A stretch of 64,000 nucleotides of DNA from Streptomyces indicus (GCF_900100315.1 NZ_FNFF01000010.1:62001-126000), one strand, 5' to 3'; numbered from the stretch's first letter, positions 17,645 to 25,953 are shown. The notes: generated by a model from the letters alone, not told the origin. Program-made: numbers and translations.

Positions 17645-18247
17645 TCAGCCCAGGAGTTCCTGGACGACCGGCACCAGGGCGCGGAACGCCTTGCCGCGGT
17701 GGCTGATCGCGTTCTTCTCCGCGGCCGTCATCTCGGCGCAGGTCCGCGTCTCGCCGTCGGGCTGAAGGATCGGGTCGTAGCCGAAGCCGCCGTCGCCCGC
17801 CGGTGCGTGGCGCAGGACTCCGCGCAGCTGCCCCTCGACCACACGCTCCGTGCCGTCGGGCAGGGCGAGGGCGGCGGCGCAGGCGAAGTGGGCCGCGCGG
17901 TGCGGGGCGTCGATGTCGGAGAGCTGGGCGAGGAGCAGGTCGAGGTTGGCCTTGTCGTCGCCGTGCCGGCCCGCCCAGCGGGCGGAGAAGATGCCGGGGG
18001 CACCGCCCAGTACGTCCACGCAGAGGCCGGAGTCGTCGGCCACGGCGGGCAGGCCGGTGGCCCGGGCGAGGGCGTGCGCCTTGAGCAGGGCGTTCTCGGC
18101 GAAGGTGACGCCGGTCTCCTTGACGTCCGGGATCTCGGGATAGGCGTCTGCGCCGACGAGTTCGTGGTCGAGCCCGGCTTCCGCGAGGATCGCGTGCAGC
18201 TCGGTGATCTTTCCGGCGTTGCGGGTGGCGAGGATGAGGCGGGTCAT
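17645..18247 (-). CDS. rdgB: XTP/dITP pyrophosphatase (HAM1/RdgB)
   Basis: 200 residues. The start MTRLILATRNAGKITEL is the canonical HAM1 nucleotide-binding loop (T-x-N-x-x-K). ADDSGLCVDVLGGAPGIFSARWAG carries the catalytic acidic residues, and FGYDPIL and ISHRGKA complete the family motifs. It hydrolyses deaminated purine NTPs (ITP, XTP) to keep them out of DNA and RNA. The ATG has no clear ribosome binding site; GATAAT lies 6 nt upstream, so the mRNA may be leaderless. Placed after rph, as in other actinomycetes. Confidence 0.93.
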   Translation of the reverse strand: MTRLILATRNAGKITELHAILAEAGLDHELVGADAYPEIPDVKETGVTFAENALLKAHALARATGLPAVADDSGLCVDVLGGAPGIFSARWAGRHGDDKANLDLLLAQLSDIDAPHRAAHFACAAALALPDGTERVVEGQLRGVLRHAPAGDGGFGYDPILQPDGETRTCAEMTAAEKNAISHRGKAFRALVPVVQELLG

Positions 18248-18340
18248 GGGGCGATTATCGCCGCCGGGCCGCCCGGCCACGGCAGGGGTCCGGGGGCTGT
18301 GGCCGCCCGGACCCGTGCGCGTTGACGGCTACGGCTGTCG

Positions 18341-18727
18341 CTACGGCTTGCAGGCCTTCGTCAGCTCGCCGGTCGCGTCGAGGACCGGGCTCACGTCGGG
18401 CGTGGGGTCGCCGTCCTCGATGGCCTTGCGCACGTTGCCGACGGCGGCCGAGAGGTCCTCGACGGCCTTGCCCACATCGGCGTTGTCCGTCTTGTCGGTG
18501 ATCTCGTCGAGGTTCTTGTCGATGTCGTCGAGCGCCTTCTCGGCCTCGAGCGGGTTCTCGGCCGCGTCCTGGATGGCCTGCTGCAGGTCGGAGGCGCTCT
18601 GGGCGACGGCGCCCGCGGTCTGGGCGCAGTCGAGCGCCTTCTCGACGGCGCTGCAGCCGAGGGCGAACGGCGCGAGCAGCGCGACGCCGGCGACGGCGAG
18701 GGCAATACGGCGGTGGCGCGAGGCCAT
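18341..18727 (-). CDS. Small secreted protein, probable lipoprotein
   Basis: 128 residues with a signal peptide (RRIALAVAGVALLAPFALGC). The Cys after ALG could be a lipid anchor, but Leu at -2 is not typical of a lipobox. The mature part is acidic and helical, rich in Ala, Asp and Glu, with a second Cys near the N-terminus and one at the C-terminus. AGGGGAGG precedes the ATG. It sits between rph and rdgB on the same strand. Function unknown. Confidence 0.75.
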   Translation of the reverse strand: MASRHRRIALAVAGVALLAPFALGCSAVEKALDCAQTAGAVAQSASDLQQAIQDAAENPLEAEKALDDIDKNLDEITDKTDNADVGKAVEDLSAAVGNVRKAIEDGDPTPDVSPVLDATGELTKACKP

Positions 18728-18866
18728 GGAACGGTTCCTCCCCTTGTGGCGGACGGGCGTACGGCGGAGTGCCGTACGCCCGTATCCCTAAGAACGCCGG
18801 TGACCACGTGCACGGTTGCGCGGCCCGCCCCGGGGTGGGGCGGCTCACGCGACCCGCGGGCGCAGC

Positions 18867-19601
18867 TCAGCCCGCGGTCTGCTCCAGCGCCTTGCGCTGC
18901 AGGGCGGCGAGCTCGTCGCAGCCGGCGACCGCGAGGTCGAGCAGCGCGTTGAGCTCGTCCCGGGCGAAGGGCGCGGCCTCGGCGGTGCCCTGCACCTCGA
19001 TGAATCGGCCGTCGCCCGTGCAGACCACGTTCATGTCGGTCTCGGCGCGCACGTCCTCCTCGTAGCAGAGGTCGAGCAGCGGGACGCCGTCGACGATGCC
19101 GACGGAGACGGCGGAGACCGTGTCGGTGAGCGGCTTGCGGCCGTGCTTGATCAGCTTCTTGCCCTGGGCCCAGGCGACGGCGTCGGCGAGCGCCACGTAC
19201 GCGCCGGTGATGGCGGCGGTACGCGTACCGCCGTCGGCCTGAAGGACGTCGCAGTCAAGCACGATCGTGTTCTCGCCGAGCGCCTTGTAGTCGACGACGG
19301 CGCGCAGGGAGCGGCCGATGAGCCGGGAGATCTCGTGCGTACGGCCGCCGATCTTGCCGCGCACGGACTCGCGGTCGCCACGGGTGTTGGTGGAGCGGGG
19401 CAGCATCGAGTACTCGGCGGTGACCCAGCCCTCCCCGCTGCCCTTGCGCCAGCGCGGGACGCCCTCCGTGACGGAGGCGGTGCAGAAGACCTTGGTGTCG
19501 CCGAAGGAGACGAGGACGGATCCTTCGGCGTGCTTGCTCCATCCGCGTTCGATGGTGACGGGGCGGAGCTGTTCGGGGGTGCGGCCGTCGATACGAGACA
19601 T
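18867..19601 (-). CDS. rph: Ribonuclease PH
   Basis: 244 residues, typical length. MSRIDGRTPEQLRPV, GSVLVSFGDTKVFC, GRSLRAVVDY, and DGGTRTAAITGAYVAL are the phosphorolytic RNase PH motifs. It trims tRNA 3' ends with phosphate in the cytosol. There is no ribosome binding site, but TAGGCT lies 7 nt before the ATG, so the transcript is likely leaderless. First gene of a same-strand set with the lipoprotein and rdgB. Confidence 0.95.
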   Translation of the reverse strand: MSRIDGRTPEQLRPVTIERGWSKHAEGSVLVSFGDTKVFCTASVTEGVPRWRKGSGEGWVTAEYSMLPRSTNTRGDRESVRGKIGGRTHEISRLIGRSLRAVVDYKALGENTIVLDCDVLQADGGTRTAAITGAYVALADAVAWAQGKKLIKHGRKPLTDTVSAVSVGIVDGVPLLDLCYEEDVRAETDMNVVCTGDGRFIEVQGTAEAAPFARDELNALLDLAVAGCDELAALQRKALEQTAG

Positions 19602-19618
19602 GAGGGCGAGCCTATCCA

Positions 19619-19690
19619 TCCAGCCCCTCCGGCGTTTGAGGAGATCCGGCCGACTCAGCCCCTCCGGCGTTTGAGGAGATCCGGCCGGAG
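19619..19690. repeat. Direct repeat with CCGGCGTTTGAGGAG core
   Basis: Two adjacent copies of a ~32-bp unit containing CAGCCCCTCCGGCG and TTTGAGGAGATCCGGCCG. From memory, similar words are very common between Streptomyces genes. A related, diverged copy is at about 63695-63745. Here it lies just upstream of the rph promoter. Confidence 0.8.
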
Positions 19691-19722
19691 GCCGGATGCA
19701 CCGCGACGGAGCCGCGGCAGCA

Positions 19723-19761
19723 CGAGGGCCCCGCCCGGAAACTCCGGCAGCGGGGCCCTCG
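19723..19761 (-). terminator. Terminator of nagF
   Basis: A 12-bp perfect outer stem (CGAGGGCCCCGC and complement) with an inner CCGG-AAACT-CCGG stem, 15 nt beyond the nagF stop. Strong enough to end nagF transcription before rph. Confidence 0.8.
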
Positions 19762-19775
19762 AAAAGCTCAGTCGC

Positions 19776-20009
19776 TCACATCATGTCTTCGATGTCCGCC
19801 GCGATCGGGTCGGCGTCCGTACCGATCACAACCTGGATCGCGGTGCCCATCTTCACCACACCGTGGGCGCCGGCGGCCTTGAGCGCGGCCTCGTCGACGA
19901 GCGAAGCGTCGACGACCTCGGTGCGCAGGCGGGTGATGCAGCCCTCGACCTCTTCGATGTTGTCGATACCGCCGAGGCCGGCAACGATCTTCTCAGCCTT
20001 CGTGGCCAT
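19776..20009 (-). CDS. nagF: PTS N-acetylglucosamine/glucose-type EIIB subunit
   Basis: 77 residues from the ATG at 20009 (GGGAGA upstream). A stand-alone EIIB domain: IDNIEEVEGCITRLR holds the phosphorylated Cys in the standard C-x-T-R-L-R motif, followed by AAGAHGVVKMG. It passes phosphate from EIIA to GlcNAc carried by the NagE permease. Divergent from nagE1, and from memory matching nagF-nagE1-nagE2 of S. coelicolor (SCO2905-2907). Probably controlled by DasR through the dre site in the shared upstream region. Confidence 0.92.
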   Translation of the reverse strand: MATKAEKIVAGLGGIDNIEEVEGCITRLRTEVVDASLVDEAALKAAGAHGVVKMGTAIQVVIGTDADPIAADIEDMM

Positions 20010-20188
20010 GGTTTTCTCCCTGATTTTTCGCGCGCTCTCGCGAGCGACGGCCGGCCCACCATTGGCCCGCTTTGTCACGGTAACGCACGGTTGGCCCATC
20101 TTCGCGAGCAGTCATCATCCACGTACCGAATGATGGCGATCATCGGCATACGCACGGGTTTTCCCGCGCAGACCGACGCCGGTCCCTC

Positions 20189-20204
20189 ACTGGTCTACAC
20201 CAAT
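20189..20204. promoter_or_regulatory. DasR responsive element (dre)
   Basis: ACTGGTCTACACCAAT closely matches the dre consensus ACTGGTCTAGACCACT. It lies in the nagF-nagE1 divergent region, 43 bp before the nagE1 start. DasR is the GntR-type repressor that responds to glucosamine-6-phosphate. Confidence 0.85.
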
Positions 20205-20246
20205 CTACAACGGCCGCCACGTCCGGCCTATTCCGGGAGGACTCCC

Positions 20247-21548
20247 ATGAGCGCAGACGCCGCCGCGGCACCGCGGCCGAGTCCCTGGAGCAATTTCTTC
20301 CAGGGCCTGCAGAAGATGGGACGCAGCCTTCAGCTGCCCATCGCGGTGCTCCCCGCCGCCGGTATCGTCAACCGGCTCGGCCAGCCGGACGTCTTCGGCG
20401 ACGACGGCCTCGGCTGGACGAACGTCGCCAAGGTGTTCGCCGGCGCGGGCGGCGCCCTGCTCGACGCCGACCTCGGCCTGCCGCTGCTCTTCTGCATCGG
20501 TGTCGCGATCGGTATGGCCAAGAAGGCGGACGGCTCGACGGCCCTCGCGGCGGTGGCCGGGTTCCTGGTCTACCGCGGGGTGCTGCGCAGCTTCCCGGTG
20601 GACTGCCCCGACGGCCAGACGCTCGCGGGCAACCAGTGCATCGACTACGCGGCCAAGGCCGCCGCCAACGCCACCTATCAGAACCCGGGCGTCTTCGGCG
20701 GCATCATCATGGGCCTGCTCGCCGCCTTCTTCTGGGTGCGCTTCCACCGCACGAAGCTGGTCTCCTGGCTGGGCTTCTTCAACGGCCGCCGGCTCGTCCC
20801 GATCATCATGGCGTTCATCGGCATCCTCTTCGCCGCGCTCTGCCTGTGGATCTGGCCGCCGATCGGCGACGGCCTGGAGAGCTTCTCCAACTGGCTCGAA
20901 GGACTGGGCGCCTGGGGCTCCGGCATCTTCGGCCTCGCCAACCGCGCGTTGCTCGTCATCGGCCTGCACCAGTTCCTGAACGTGCCGCTCTGGTTCCAGT
21001 TCGGCTCGTTCACCAAGCCCGACGGCACCACGGTGCACGGCGACATCAACATGTTCCTCAGCGGCGACCCGAGCGCGGGCATCTACCAGACGGGCTTCTT
21101 CCCGATCATGATGTTCGCCCTGCCGGCCGCCTGTCTGGCGATGGTCCACTGTGCGCGGCCCGAACGCCGCAAGGCCGTCGGCGGCATGATGCTCTCGCTC
21201 GCGCTGACCTCGTTCGTCACCGGCATCACCGAGCCGATCGAGTACTCCTTCGTCTTCATCGCGCCGGCCCTGTACGCGGTCCACGCACTCCTCACCGGTG
21301 TCTCGATGGCGGTCACCTGGGCGCTCGGCGTGAAGGACGGCTTCAGCTTCTCGGCCGGTCTGATCGACTACGTCATCAACTGGAACCTCGCCACCAAGCC
21401 CTGGATGATCATCCCGATCGGCCTGTGCTTCGCGGTCGTCTACTACGCGGTGTTCCGCTTCGCGATCACCAAGTTCGACATCAAGACGCCGGGACGCGAG
21501 CCTGAGGAAGAGGCCGAGGCCCTGGAGCGGGAGAACACCAAGGCGTAG
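20247..21548 (+). CDS. nagE1: PTS N-acetylglucosamine permease EIIC (NagE1)
   Basis: 433 residues from the ATG at 20247 (GGGAGGA upstream). The frame is open for 1.4 kb before this, but that part is antisense to rph. An EIIC of the glucose/GlcNAc family: LQLPIAVLPAAGI near the start, about ten membrane segments, LHQFLNVPLWFQFG, and TGITEPIEYSF, the sugar-site signature. No EIIB domain is fused; NagF supplies it. It has an insert of ~15 residues (CPDGQTLAGNQCIDYA) with two Cys compared with NagE2. From memory, NagE2 is the main GlcNAc permease in S. coelicolor, and NagE1's role is unclear. Confidence 0.9.
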   Translation: MSADAAAAPRPSPWSNFFQGLQKMGRSLQLPIAVLPAAGIVNRLGQPDVFGDDGLGWTNVAKVFAGAGGALLDADLGLPLLFCIGVAIGMAKKADGSTALAAVAGFLVYRGVLRSFPVDCPDGQTLAGNQCIDYAAKAAANATYQNPGVFGGIIMGLLAAFFWVRFHRTKLVSWLGFFNGRRLVPIIMAFIGILFAALCLWIWPPIGDGLESFSNWLEGLGAWGSGIFGLANRALLVIGLHQFLNVPLWFQFGSFTKPDGTTVHGDINMFLSGDPSAGIYQTGFFPIMMFALPAACLAMVHCARPERRKAVGGMMLSLALTSFVTGITEPIEYSFVFIAPALYAVHALLTGVSMAVTWALGVKDGFSFSAGLIDYVINWNLATKPWMIIPIGLCFAVVYYAVFRFAITKFDIKTPGREPEEEAEALERENTKA

Positions 21549-21597
21549 CCCCCGAAAGCCCTCGACCGGGCCCCGTCCAGCGGCCCGTACACGACGA

Positions 21598-21633
21598 AAG
21601 ACCCTTGAATCCCTTGCGATTCGAGGGTCTTTT
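21598..21633 (+). terminator. Rho-independent terminator of nagE1
   Basis: A 15-bp stem (one G-T pair), AAGACCCTTGAATC and complement, ending in TTTT, 50 nt after the nagE1 stop. It separates nagE1 from nagE2. Confidence 0.88.
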
Positions 21634-21704
21634 GTCATGTCTGTCCCGCTGTGCGCCAGGCCACTGGAATCGGAGGTTCCTTATCTGGTCTTCACCGTGT
21701 TACA

Positions 21705-21737
21705 ACTGGTCTACACCACTAATTGGTGTAGACCACG
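21705..21737. promoter_or_regulatory. Tandem DasR responsive elements (dre) before nagE2
   Basis: Two dre-like sites lie one base apart: ACTGGTCTACACCACT (21705-21720) and ATTGGTGTAGACCACG (21722-21737). A weaker third match, CTGGTCTTCACC, lies at about 21685. They are about 90 bp before nagE2, pointing to tight DasR repression. Confidence 0.88.
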
Positions 21738-21823
21738 CGGCCGATCAGGACCGCGTCCCTTGAGCGACGTCGCCGTCCCCGTACTTCTGTTCCAGGCGGC
21801 GTCATGCCCACTGGAGGAAGTTC

Positions 21824-23071
21824 ATGAGTACGGCCACCGCCGCCGCTGCTCCCGCGAAGAAGCGGGGCTCCGGCCTGTTCCAGGGCCTGCAGAAGGTAGG
21901 CCGAAGCCTGCAGCTGCCGATCGCCGTGCTGCCCGCCGCGGGCATCATGGTCCGTCTCGGCCAGCCCGACATCTTCGGCGCCGACGGCCTCGGCTGGGAC
22001 AAGGTCGCCGCGGTCTTCAACAACGCCGGTGGCGCCATCACCGGCAGCCTGCCGATCCTGTTCTGCATAGGCGTGGCCATCGGCTTCGCCAAGAAGGCGG
22101 ACGGCTCCACCGCGCTCGCCGCCCTCGTCGGCTTCCTCGTCTACAGCAAGGTCCTCGAGGCCTTCCCGGTCACCGAGGCGGTGATCCAGAAGGGCGAGGA
22201 CGTCGCCGCGACGTACAACAACCCCGGTGTCTTCGGCGGCATCATCATGGGTCTGCTGTCGGCCGTGATGTGGCAGAAGTTCCACCGCACCAAGCTCGTC
22301 GACTGGCTCGGCTTCTTCAACGGCCGCCGTCTCGTCCCGATCCTGATGGCCTTCGTCGGCATCATCGTGGGTGTCTTCTTCGGCCTCGTCTGGGAGCCGA
22401 TCGGTGAGGGCATCTCCAGCTTCGGTGAGTGGATGACCGGCCTCGGCGCCGGTGGCGCGGCGCTCTTCGGTGGCGTCAACCGCGCGCTGATCCCGGTCGG
22501 CATGCACCAGTTCATCAACACCGTCGCGTGGTTCCAGCTCGGCGACTTCACCAACGCCGCCGGCGAGGTCATCCACGGTGACATCCCGCGCTTCCTGGCC
22601 GGTGACCCGACGGCCGGCATGTACCAGTCCGGCTTCTTCCCGATCATGATGTTCGGTCTGCCCGCCGCCGCGATCGCCATCGCGCACTGCGCCCGCCCCG
22701 AGCGCCGCAAGGTCGTGATGGGCATGATGGTCTCGCTCGCCCTGACCTCGTTCGTCACCGGTGTGACCGAGCCGATCGAGTTCACCTTCATGTTCATCGC
22801 GCCGATCCTGTACGTGCTGCACGCGATCCTGACCGCCGTCTCCATGGCCGTCACCTGGGGCCTCGGTGTGCACACCGGCTTCAACTTCTCGGCCGGCTTC
22901 ATCGACTACGCCCTGAACTGGACGCACGCGACGAAGCCCTGGATGATCATCCCGATCGGTCTGGTCTTCGGTGTCATCTACTACGTGACCTTCCGCTTCG
23001 CGATCATCAAGTTCAACCTCACCACCCCGGGCCGCGAGCCCGAGGAGGAGATCGAGGACATCACCAAGTGA
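21824..23071 (+). CDS. nagE2: PTS N-acetylglucosamine permease EIIC (NagE2)
   Basis: 415 residues, ATG with GGAGGAAGTTC upstream. Close paralogue of NagE1, with the same LQLPIAVLPAAGI, MHQFINTVAWFQLG and TGVTEPIEFTF motifs and about ten membrane helices, but without the two-Cys insert. Imports and phosphorylates GlcNAc with NagF and the general PTS proteins. Own promoter with two dre sites and own terminator. The two paralogues probably arose by tandem duplication. Confidence 0.93.
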   Translation: MSTATAAAAPAKKRGSGLFQGLQKVGRSLQLPIAVLPAAGIMVRLGQPDIFGADGLGWDKVAAVFNNAGGAITGSLPILFCIGVAIGFAKKADGSTALAALVGFLVYSKVLEAFPVTEAVIQKGEDVAATYNNPGVFGGIIMGLLSAVMWQKFHRTKLVDWLGFFNGRRLVPILMAFVGIIVGVFFGLVWEPIGEGISSFGEWMTGLGAGGAALFGGVNRALIPVGMHQFINTVAWFQLGDFTNAAGEVIHGDIPRFLAGDPTAGMYQSGFFPIMMFGLPAAAIAIAHCARPERRKVVMGMMVSLALTSFVTGVTEPIEFTFMFIAPILYVLHAILTAVSMAVTWGLGVHTGFNFSAGFIDYALNWTHATKPWMIIPIGLVFGVIYYVTFRFAIIKFNLTTPGREPEEEIEDITK

Positions 23072-23110
23072 TCCCTGTGATCCACGGCTGATCCTCGCCT
23101 GAACACGGAG

Positions 23111-23142
23111 AAGGCCCCGGAACCGAAAGGTTCCGGGGCCTT
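23111..23142. terminator. Terminator between nagE2 and MBL gene
   Basis: Perfect 14-bp stem AAGGCCCCGGAACC with a GAAA tetraloop, flanked by T on the right. Serves the convergent nagE2 and MBL genes. Confidence 0.88.
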
Positions 23143-23174
23143 CTGCCGTATCCGCGCAACGGCCGGGTACCGGC

Positions 23175-23930
23175 TCAGAGTTCGTACGTCGCTCCGGGCG
23201 CCGCGAGCTCCACCGGACCCGCGAACGCCTCGCGCGCGTCCGCGAGGTTGACCTGCGCGTCCGTCCACGGCGGGATGTGCGTGAGGACCAACCGGCCCAC
23301 GCCCGCGCGGGTGGCGCTCTCGCCGGCCTCGCGGCCGTTGAGGTGGAGGTCGGGGATGTCCTCCTTGCCGTGGATGAAGGAGGCCTCGCACAGGTACAGG
23401 TCGGTGCCGGAGGCCAGCTCGTCGAGCTGGTCGCAGGCGCCCGTGTCACCGGAGTAGACGAGCGAGCGGCCGCCGTGCTCGACGCGGAGCGCGTACGCCT
23501 CCACGGGGTGGGCGACCCGCTCCGTACGGACCGAGAACGGGCCGATCTCGAAGGCGGCGCCCGGCTTGAGCGTGTGGAAGTCGAACACCTCGCCCATGGC
23601 CGAGGCCGAGGGGCTGTCGCCGTACGCGGTGGTCAGGCGCTCCTGGGCGCCCTCGGGTGCGTGCACGGGGATCGCATCGCAGCGGCCGCCTTCGTGGCGG
23701 TAGTAGCGCGCGACGAAGTACGCGCACATGTCGATGCAGTGGTCGGGGTGGAGATGGCTGAGGAAGATGGCGTCGAGGTCGTAGAGACCGCAGTGGCGCT
23801 GCAGTTCGCCCAGGGCACCGTTGCCCATGTCGAGGAGCAGCCGGAAGCCGTCGGCCTCGACGAGGTAGCTCGAGCAGGCCGAGTCCGCGGACGGAAACGA
23901 CCCCGAGCAGCCGACGACGGTGAGCTTCAT
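23175..23930 (-). CDS. MBL-fold metallo-hydrolase (RNase Z/phosphodiesterase-like)
   Basis: 251 residues from the ATG at 23930; GGAGG lies 11 nt upstream. The metal motif HLHPDH is at residues ~60-65, with further ligands at GDTG and the C-terminal LTHIPPW. The overall pattern fits the RNase Z/cyclic-nucleotide phosphodiesterase branch of metallo-beta-lactamase folds. It lacks the extended exosite arm of true tRNase Z, so the substrate is unclear. Cytosolic. Conserved near nag/rph in Streptomyces as I recall. Confidence 0.82.
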   Translation of the reverse strand: MKLTVVGCSGSFPSADSACSSYLVEADGFRLLLDMGNGALGELQRHCGLYDLDAIFLSHLHPDHCIDMCAYFVARYYRHEGGRCDAIPVHAPEGAQERLTTAYGDSPSASAMGEVFDFHTLKPGAAFEIGPFSVRTERVAHPVEAYALRVEHGGRSLVYSGDTGACDQLDELASGTDLYLCEASFIHGKEDIPDLHLNGREAGESATRAGVGRLVLTHIPPWTDAQVNLADAREAFAGPVELAAPGATYEL

Positions 23931-24129
23931 GGAGACAGGAACCTCCGTGCTGGCAGGACGTGACGGGGGTCGTGCGGTTTGTTGAGCGTAAGGCGCAAAA
24001 GACCGCGTCGCCCCTGCGTCATGGGCCGTTGTGGGCGAACTCACCTGCCGTGTCACCGGTTCGGATGGATCCGGCTCGACGAGGAGGTCCGGCGCGCCGG
24101 GTGTGCGGGCCGCCGGTAGATTCGGGCGT

Positions 24130-24591
24130 ATGGACACGTCCTGGTGGCTCGCGCTGGCCGCCGTCGTGGCGATTGCGCTGGTCGCGGCGGTGGTCGACGG
24201 CCGTGCGCGCTCGCGGCGCCGGCCGGGCGGCGAGCGGCGGCCGCCGGCGCGGCCGCGTCCGCGGGGCCGGGGCGCCGGACGCAGGCCCCAACCGGCCGAG
24301 ATCTGGTGGGCGGACGTCCCGTACGAGGACGGCCCGGGCTCGAAGGACCGGCCCTGCCTGGTCCTCGAGGTGCGCGGGCGCAGGGCCGTGGTCGTGAAGA
24401 TCACCAGCAAGTACCACGACGAGCGGGCCGGGGTGATCCCGCTGCCGCCCGGCGCGGTGGGCGACGCCCGGGGGCGGCCGAGCTTCCTGGAGACGGACGA
24501 GCTGCGCGAGGTGCCGCTCGGCGCCTTCCGGCGGCGGGCGGGGGTGGTGGACCCGGTCCTGTGGGACCAGGTCCGTCACTTGCACAGCTGA
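24130..24591 (+). CDS. Membrane-anchored PemK/MazF-like protein (no antitoxin)
   Basis: 153 residues from the ATG at 24130. One N-terminal membrane helix (WWLALAAVVAIALVAAVV), then a basic Arg/Pro-rich linker of ~35 residues, and a PemK/MazF-fold domain: PAEIWWADVPYEDGPGSKDRP, VVKITSKYHDER, and FLETDELREVPLGAF. MazF toxins are soluble mRNases paired with an antitoxin; this one has neither a partner nor solubility, so it may be a non-toxic member. TAGATT lies 7 nt before the ATG, so it is probably leaderless. Divergent from the MBL gene. Confidence 0.75.
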   Translation: MDTSWWLALAAVVAIALVAAVVDGRARSRRRPGGERRPPARPRPRGRGAGRRPQPAEIWWADVPYEDGPGSKDRPCLVLEVRGRRAVVVKITSKYHDERAGVIPLPPGAVGDARGRPSFLETDELREVPLGAFRRRAGVVDPVLWDQVRHLHS

Positions 24592-24722
24592 CCGCGGCGC
24601 CCCTCGGTGTCAGTGGGCGCCGATAGCCTGGAAGGGCTGGCGCGGCCCCCGGGAGGGAGGGGACTGTCCAGCTCCCCTGTGCGAGGTCTGACCCCGCCCC
24701 CTGGCACGAACTCCGCCCCGCC

Positions 24723-25673
24723 CTACGCCCAGAGCTGCCCCTGCAGCAGTTCGATCGCCGCCTCCGTCGAGGCCGCCGTGTAGATGCCCGTCGACAGGTA
24801 CTTCCAGCCGCCGTCGGCGACCACGAAGACGATGTCCGCGCTCTCGCCCGCCTTGACGGCCTTGCGGCCGACGCCGATCGCCGCGTGGAGTGCGGCTCCG
24901 GTGGAGACGCCCGCGAAGATGCCTTCCTGCTGGAGGAGTTCGCGGGTACGGGTGACCGCGTCCGCCGAGCCGACGGAGAAGCGGGTGGTGAGCACCGTCT
25001 CGTCGTAGAGCTCGGGGATGAAGCCCTCGTCGAGGTTGCGCAGGCCGTAGACCAGGTCGTCGTAGCGCGGCTCGGCGGCGACGATCTTCACGTCCGGCTT
25101 GTTCTCGCGCAGGTAGCGGCCGACGCCCATGAGGGTGCCGGTGGTGCCGAGGCCCGCGACGAAGTGGGTGATCGACGGGAGGTCGGCGAGGATCTCCGGG
25201 CCCGTGGTCGTGTAGTGCGCGCCCGCGTTGTCGGGGTTGCCGTACTGGTAGAGCATCACCCAGTCCGGGTGTTCGGCGGCCAGTTCCTTGGCCACGCGGA
25301 CCGCCGTGTTGGAGCCGCCGGCGGCGGGCGAGGAGATGATCTCCGCGCCCCACATGGCGAGCAGTTCGCGGCGCTCGGACGAGGTGTTCTCGGGCATGAC
25401 GCAGACGATGCGGTAGCCCTTGAGCTTCGCGGCCATCGCGAGCGAGATGCCGGTGTTGCCGCTGGTCGGCTCGAGGATGGTGCAGCCGGGCGTCAACCGG
25501 CCGTCCTTCTCGGCCTGTTCGATCATGTGCAGCGCGGGCCGGTCCTTGATGGAGCCGGTGGGGTTGCGGTCCTCGAGCTTGGCCCAGATCCGCACGTCGT
25601 CCGAGGGCGACAGCCGCGGCAGGCGCACCAGAGGGGTGTTGCCCACCGCGGCCAGCGGGGAGTCGTACCGCAT
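24723..25673 (-). CDS. cysM: CysM-type cysteine synthase (O-phosphoserine sulfhydrylase)
   Basis: 316 residues. LEDRNPTGSIKDRPA carries the PLP Lys, EPTSGNTGISLAMAAKLKGY the substrate Ser/Thr loop, and VAGLGTTGTLMG the phosphate loop. The sequence follows the M. tuberculosis CysM pattern closely, including GIFAGVSTGAALHAA and the QLWA C-terminus. That enzyme takes O-phosphoserine and sulfur from CysO thiocarboxylate. The start is one base after the cysO stop, so the genes are coupled. Confidence 0.92.
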   Translation of the reverse strand: MRYDSPLAAVGNTPLVRLPRLSPSDDVRIWAKLEDRNPTGSIKDRPALHMIEQAEKDGRLTPGCTILEPTSGNTGISLAMAAKLKGYRIVCVMPENTSSERRELLAMWGAEIISSPAAGGSNTAVRVAKELAAEHPDWVMLYQYGNPDNAGAHYTTTGPEILADLPSITHFVAGLGTTGTLMGVGRYLRENKPDVKIVAAEPRYDDLVYGLRNLDEGFIPELYDETVLTTRFSVGSADAVTRTRELLQQEGIFAGVSTGAALHAAIGVGRKAVKAGESADIVFVVADGGWKYLSTGIYTAASTEAAIELLQGQLWA

Positions 25674-25674
25674 C

Positions 25675-25953
25675 TCAGACCGATCCGCCCGCGACGGCGG
25701 GCAGGATCGTTACGCTGTCGCCGTCGGCGAGCTTGGTGGAGATGCCGTCCAGGAAGCGGACGTCCTCGTCGTTCAGGTACACGTTCACGAAGCGGCGCAG
25801 CTTGCCCTCGTCCACGATGCGGGCCTCGATGCCCGAGTGGCGGGAATCCAGGTCGGCGAAGAGCTCGGCGAGGGTGTCCCCGCTGCCCTGGACGGCCTTC
25901 TCGCCGTCAGTGTAGGTGCGGAGGATGGTCGGGATGCGGACCTCGATGGCCAT
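25675..25953 (-). CDS. cysO: CysO sulfur-carrier protein (MoaD/ThiS-like) with GGSV tail
   Basis: 92 residues with a ubiquitin-like fold: MAIEVRIPTILRTYTDGEKAV, FVNVYLNDEDVRFLDG, and GDSVTILPAVAGGSV. As a thiocarboxylate at Gly-Gly it delivers sulfur to CysM. Unlike the M. tuberculosis protein, which as I recall ends at Gly-Gly, this one has Ser-Val after it, so the tail must be cut before use. The JAMM protease Mec, 3.4 kb away, is the obvious candidate. Preceded by AGGAG and a leader region with a Cys-bearing peptide. Confidence 0.9.
   Translation of the reverse strand: MAIEVRIPTILRTYTDGEKAVQGSGDTLAELFADLDSRHSGIEARIVDEGKLRRFVNVYLNDEDVRFLDGISTKLADGDSVTILPAVAGGSV

Noticed and set aside
18816..20246. 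Open frame continuing 1.4 kb upstream of nagE1
   Set aside because: Antisense to rph and nagF; the true start with a ribosome binding site is at 20247.
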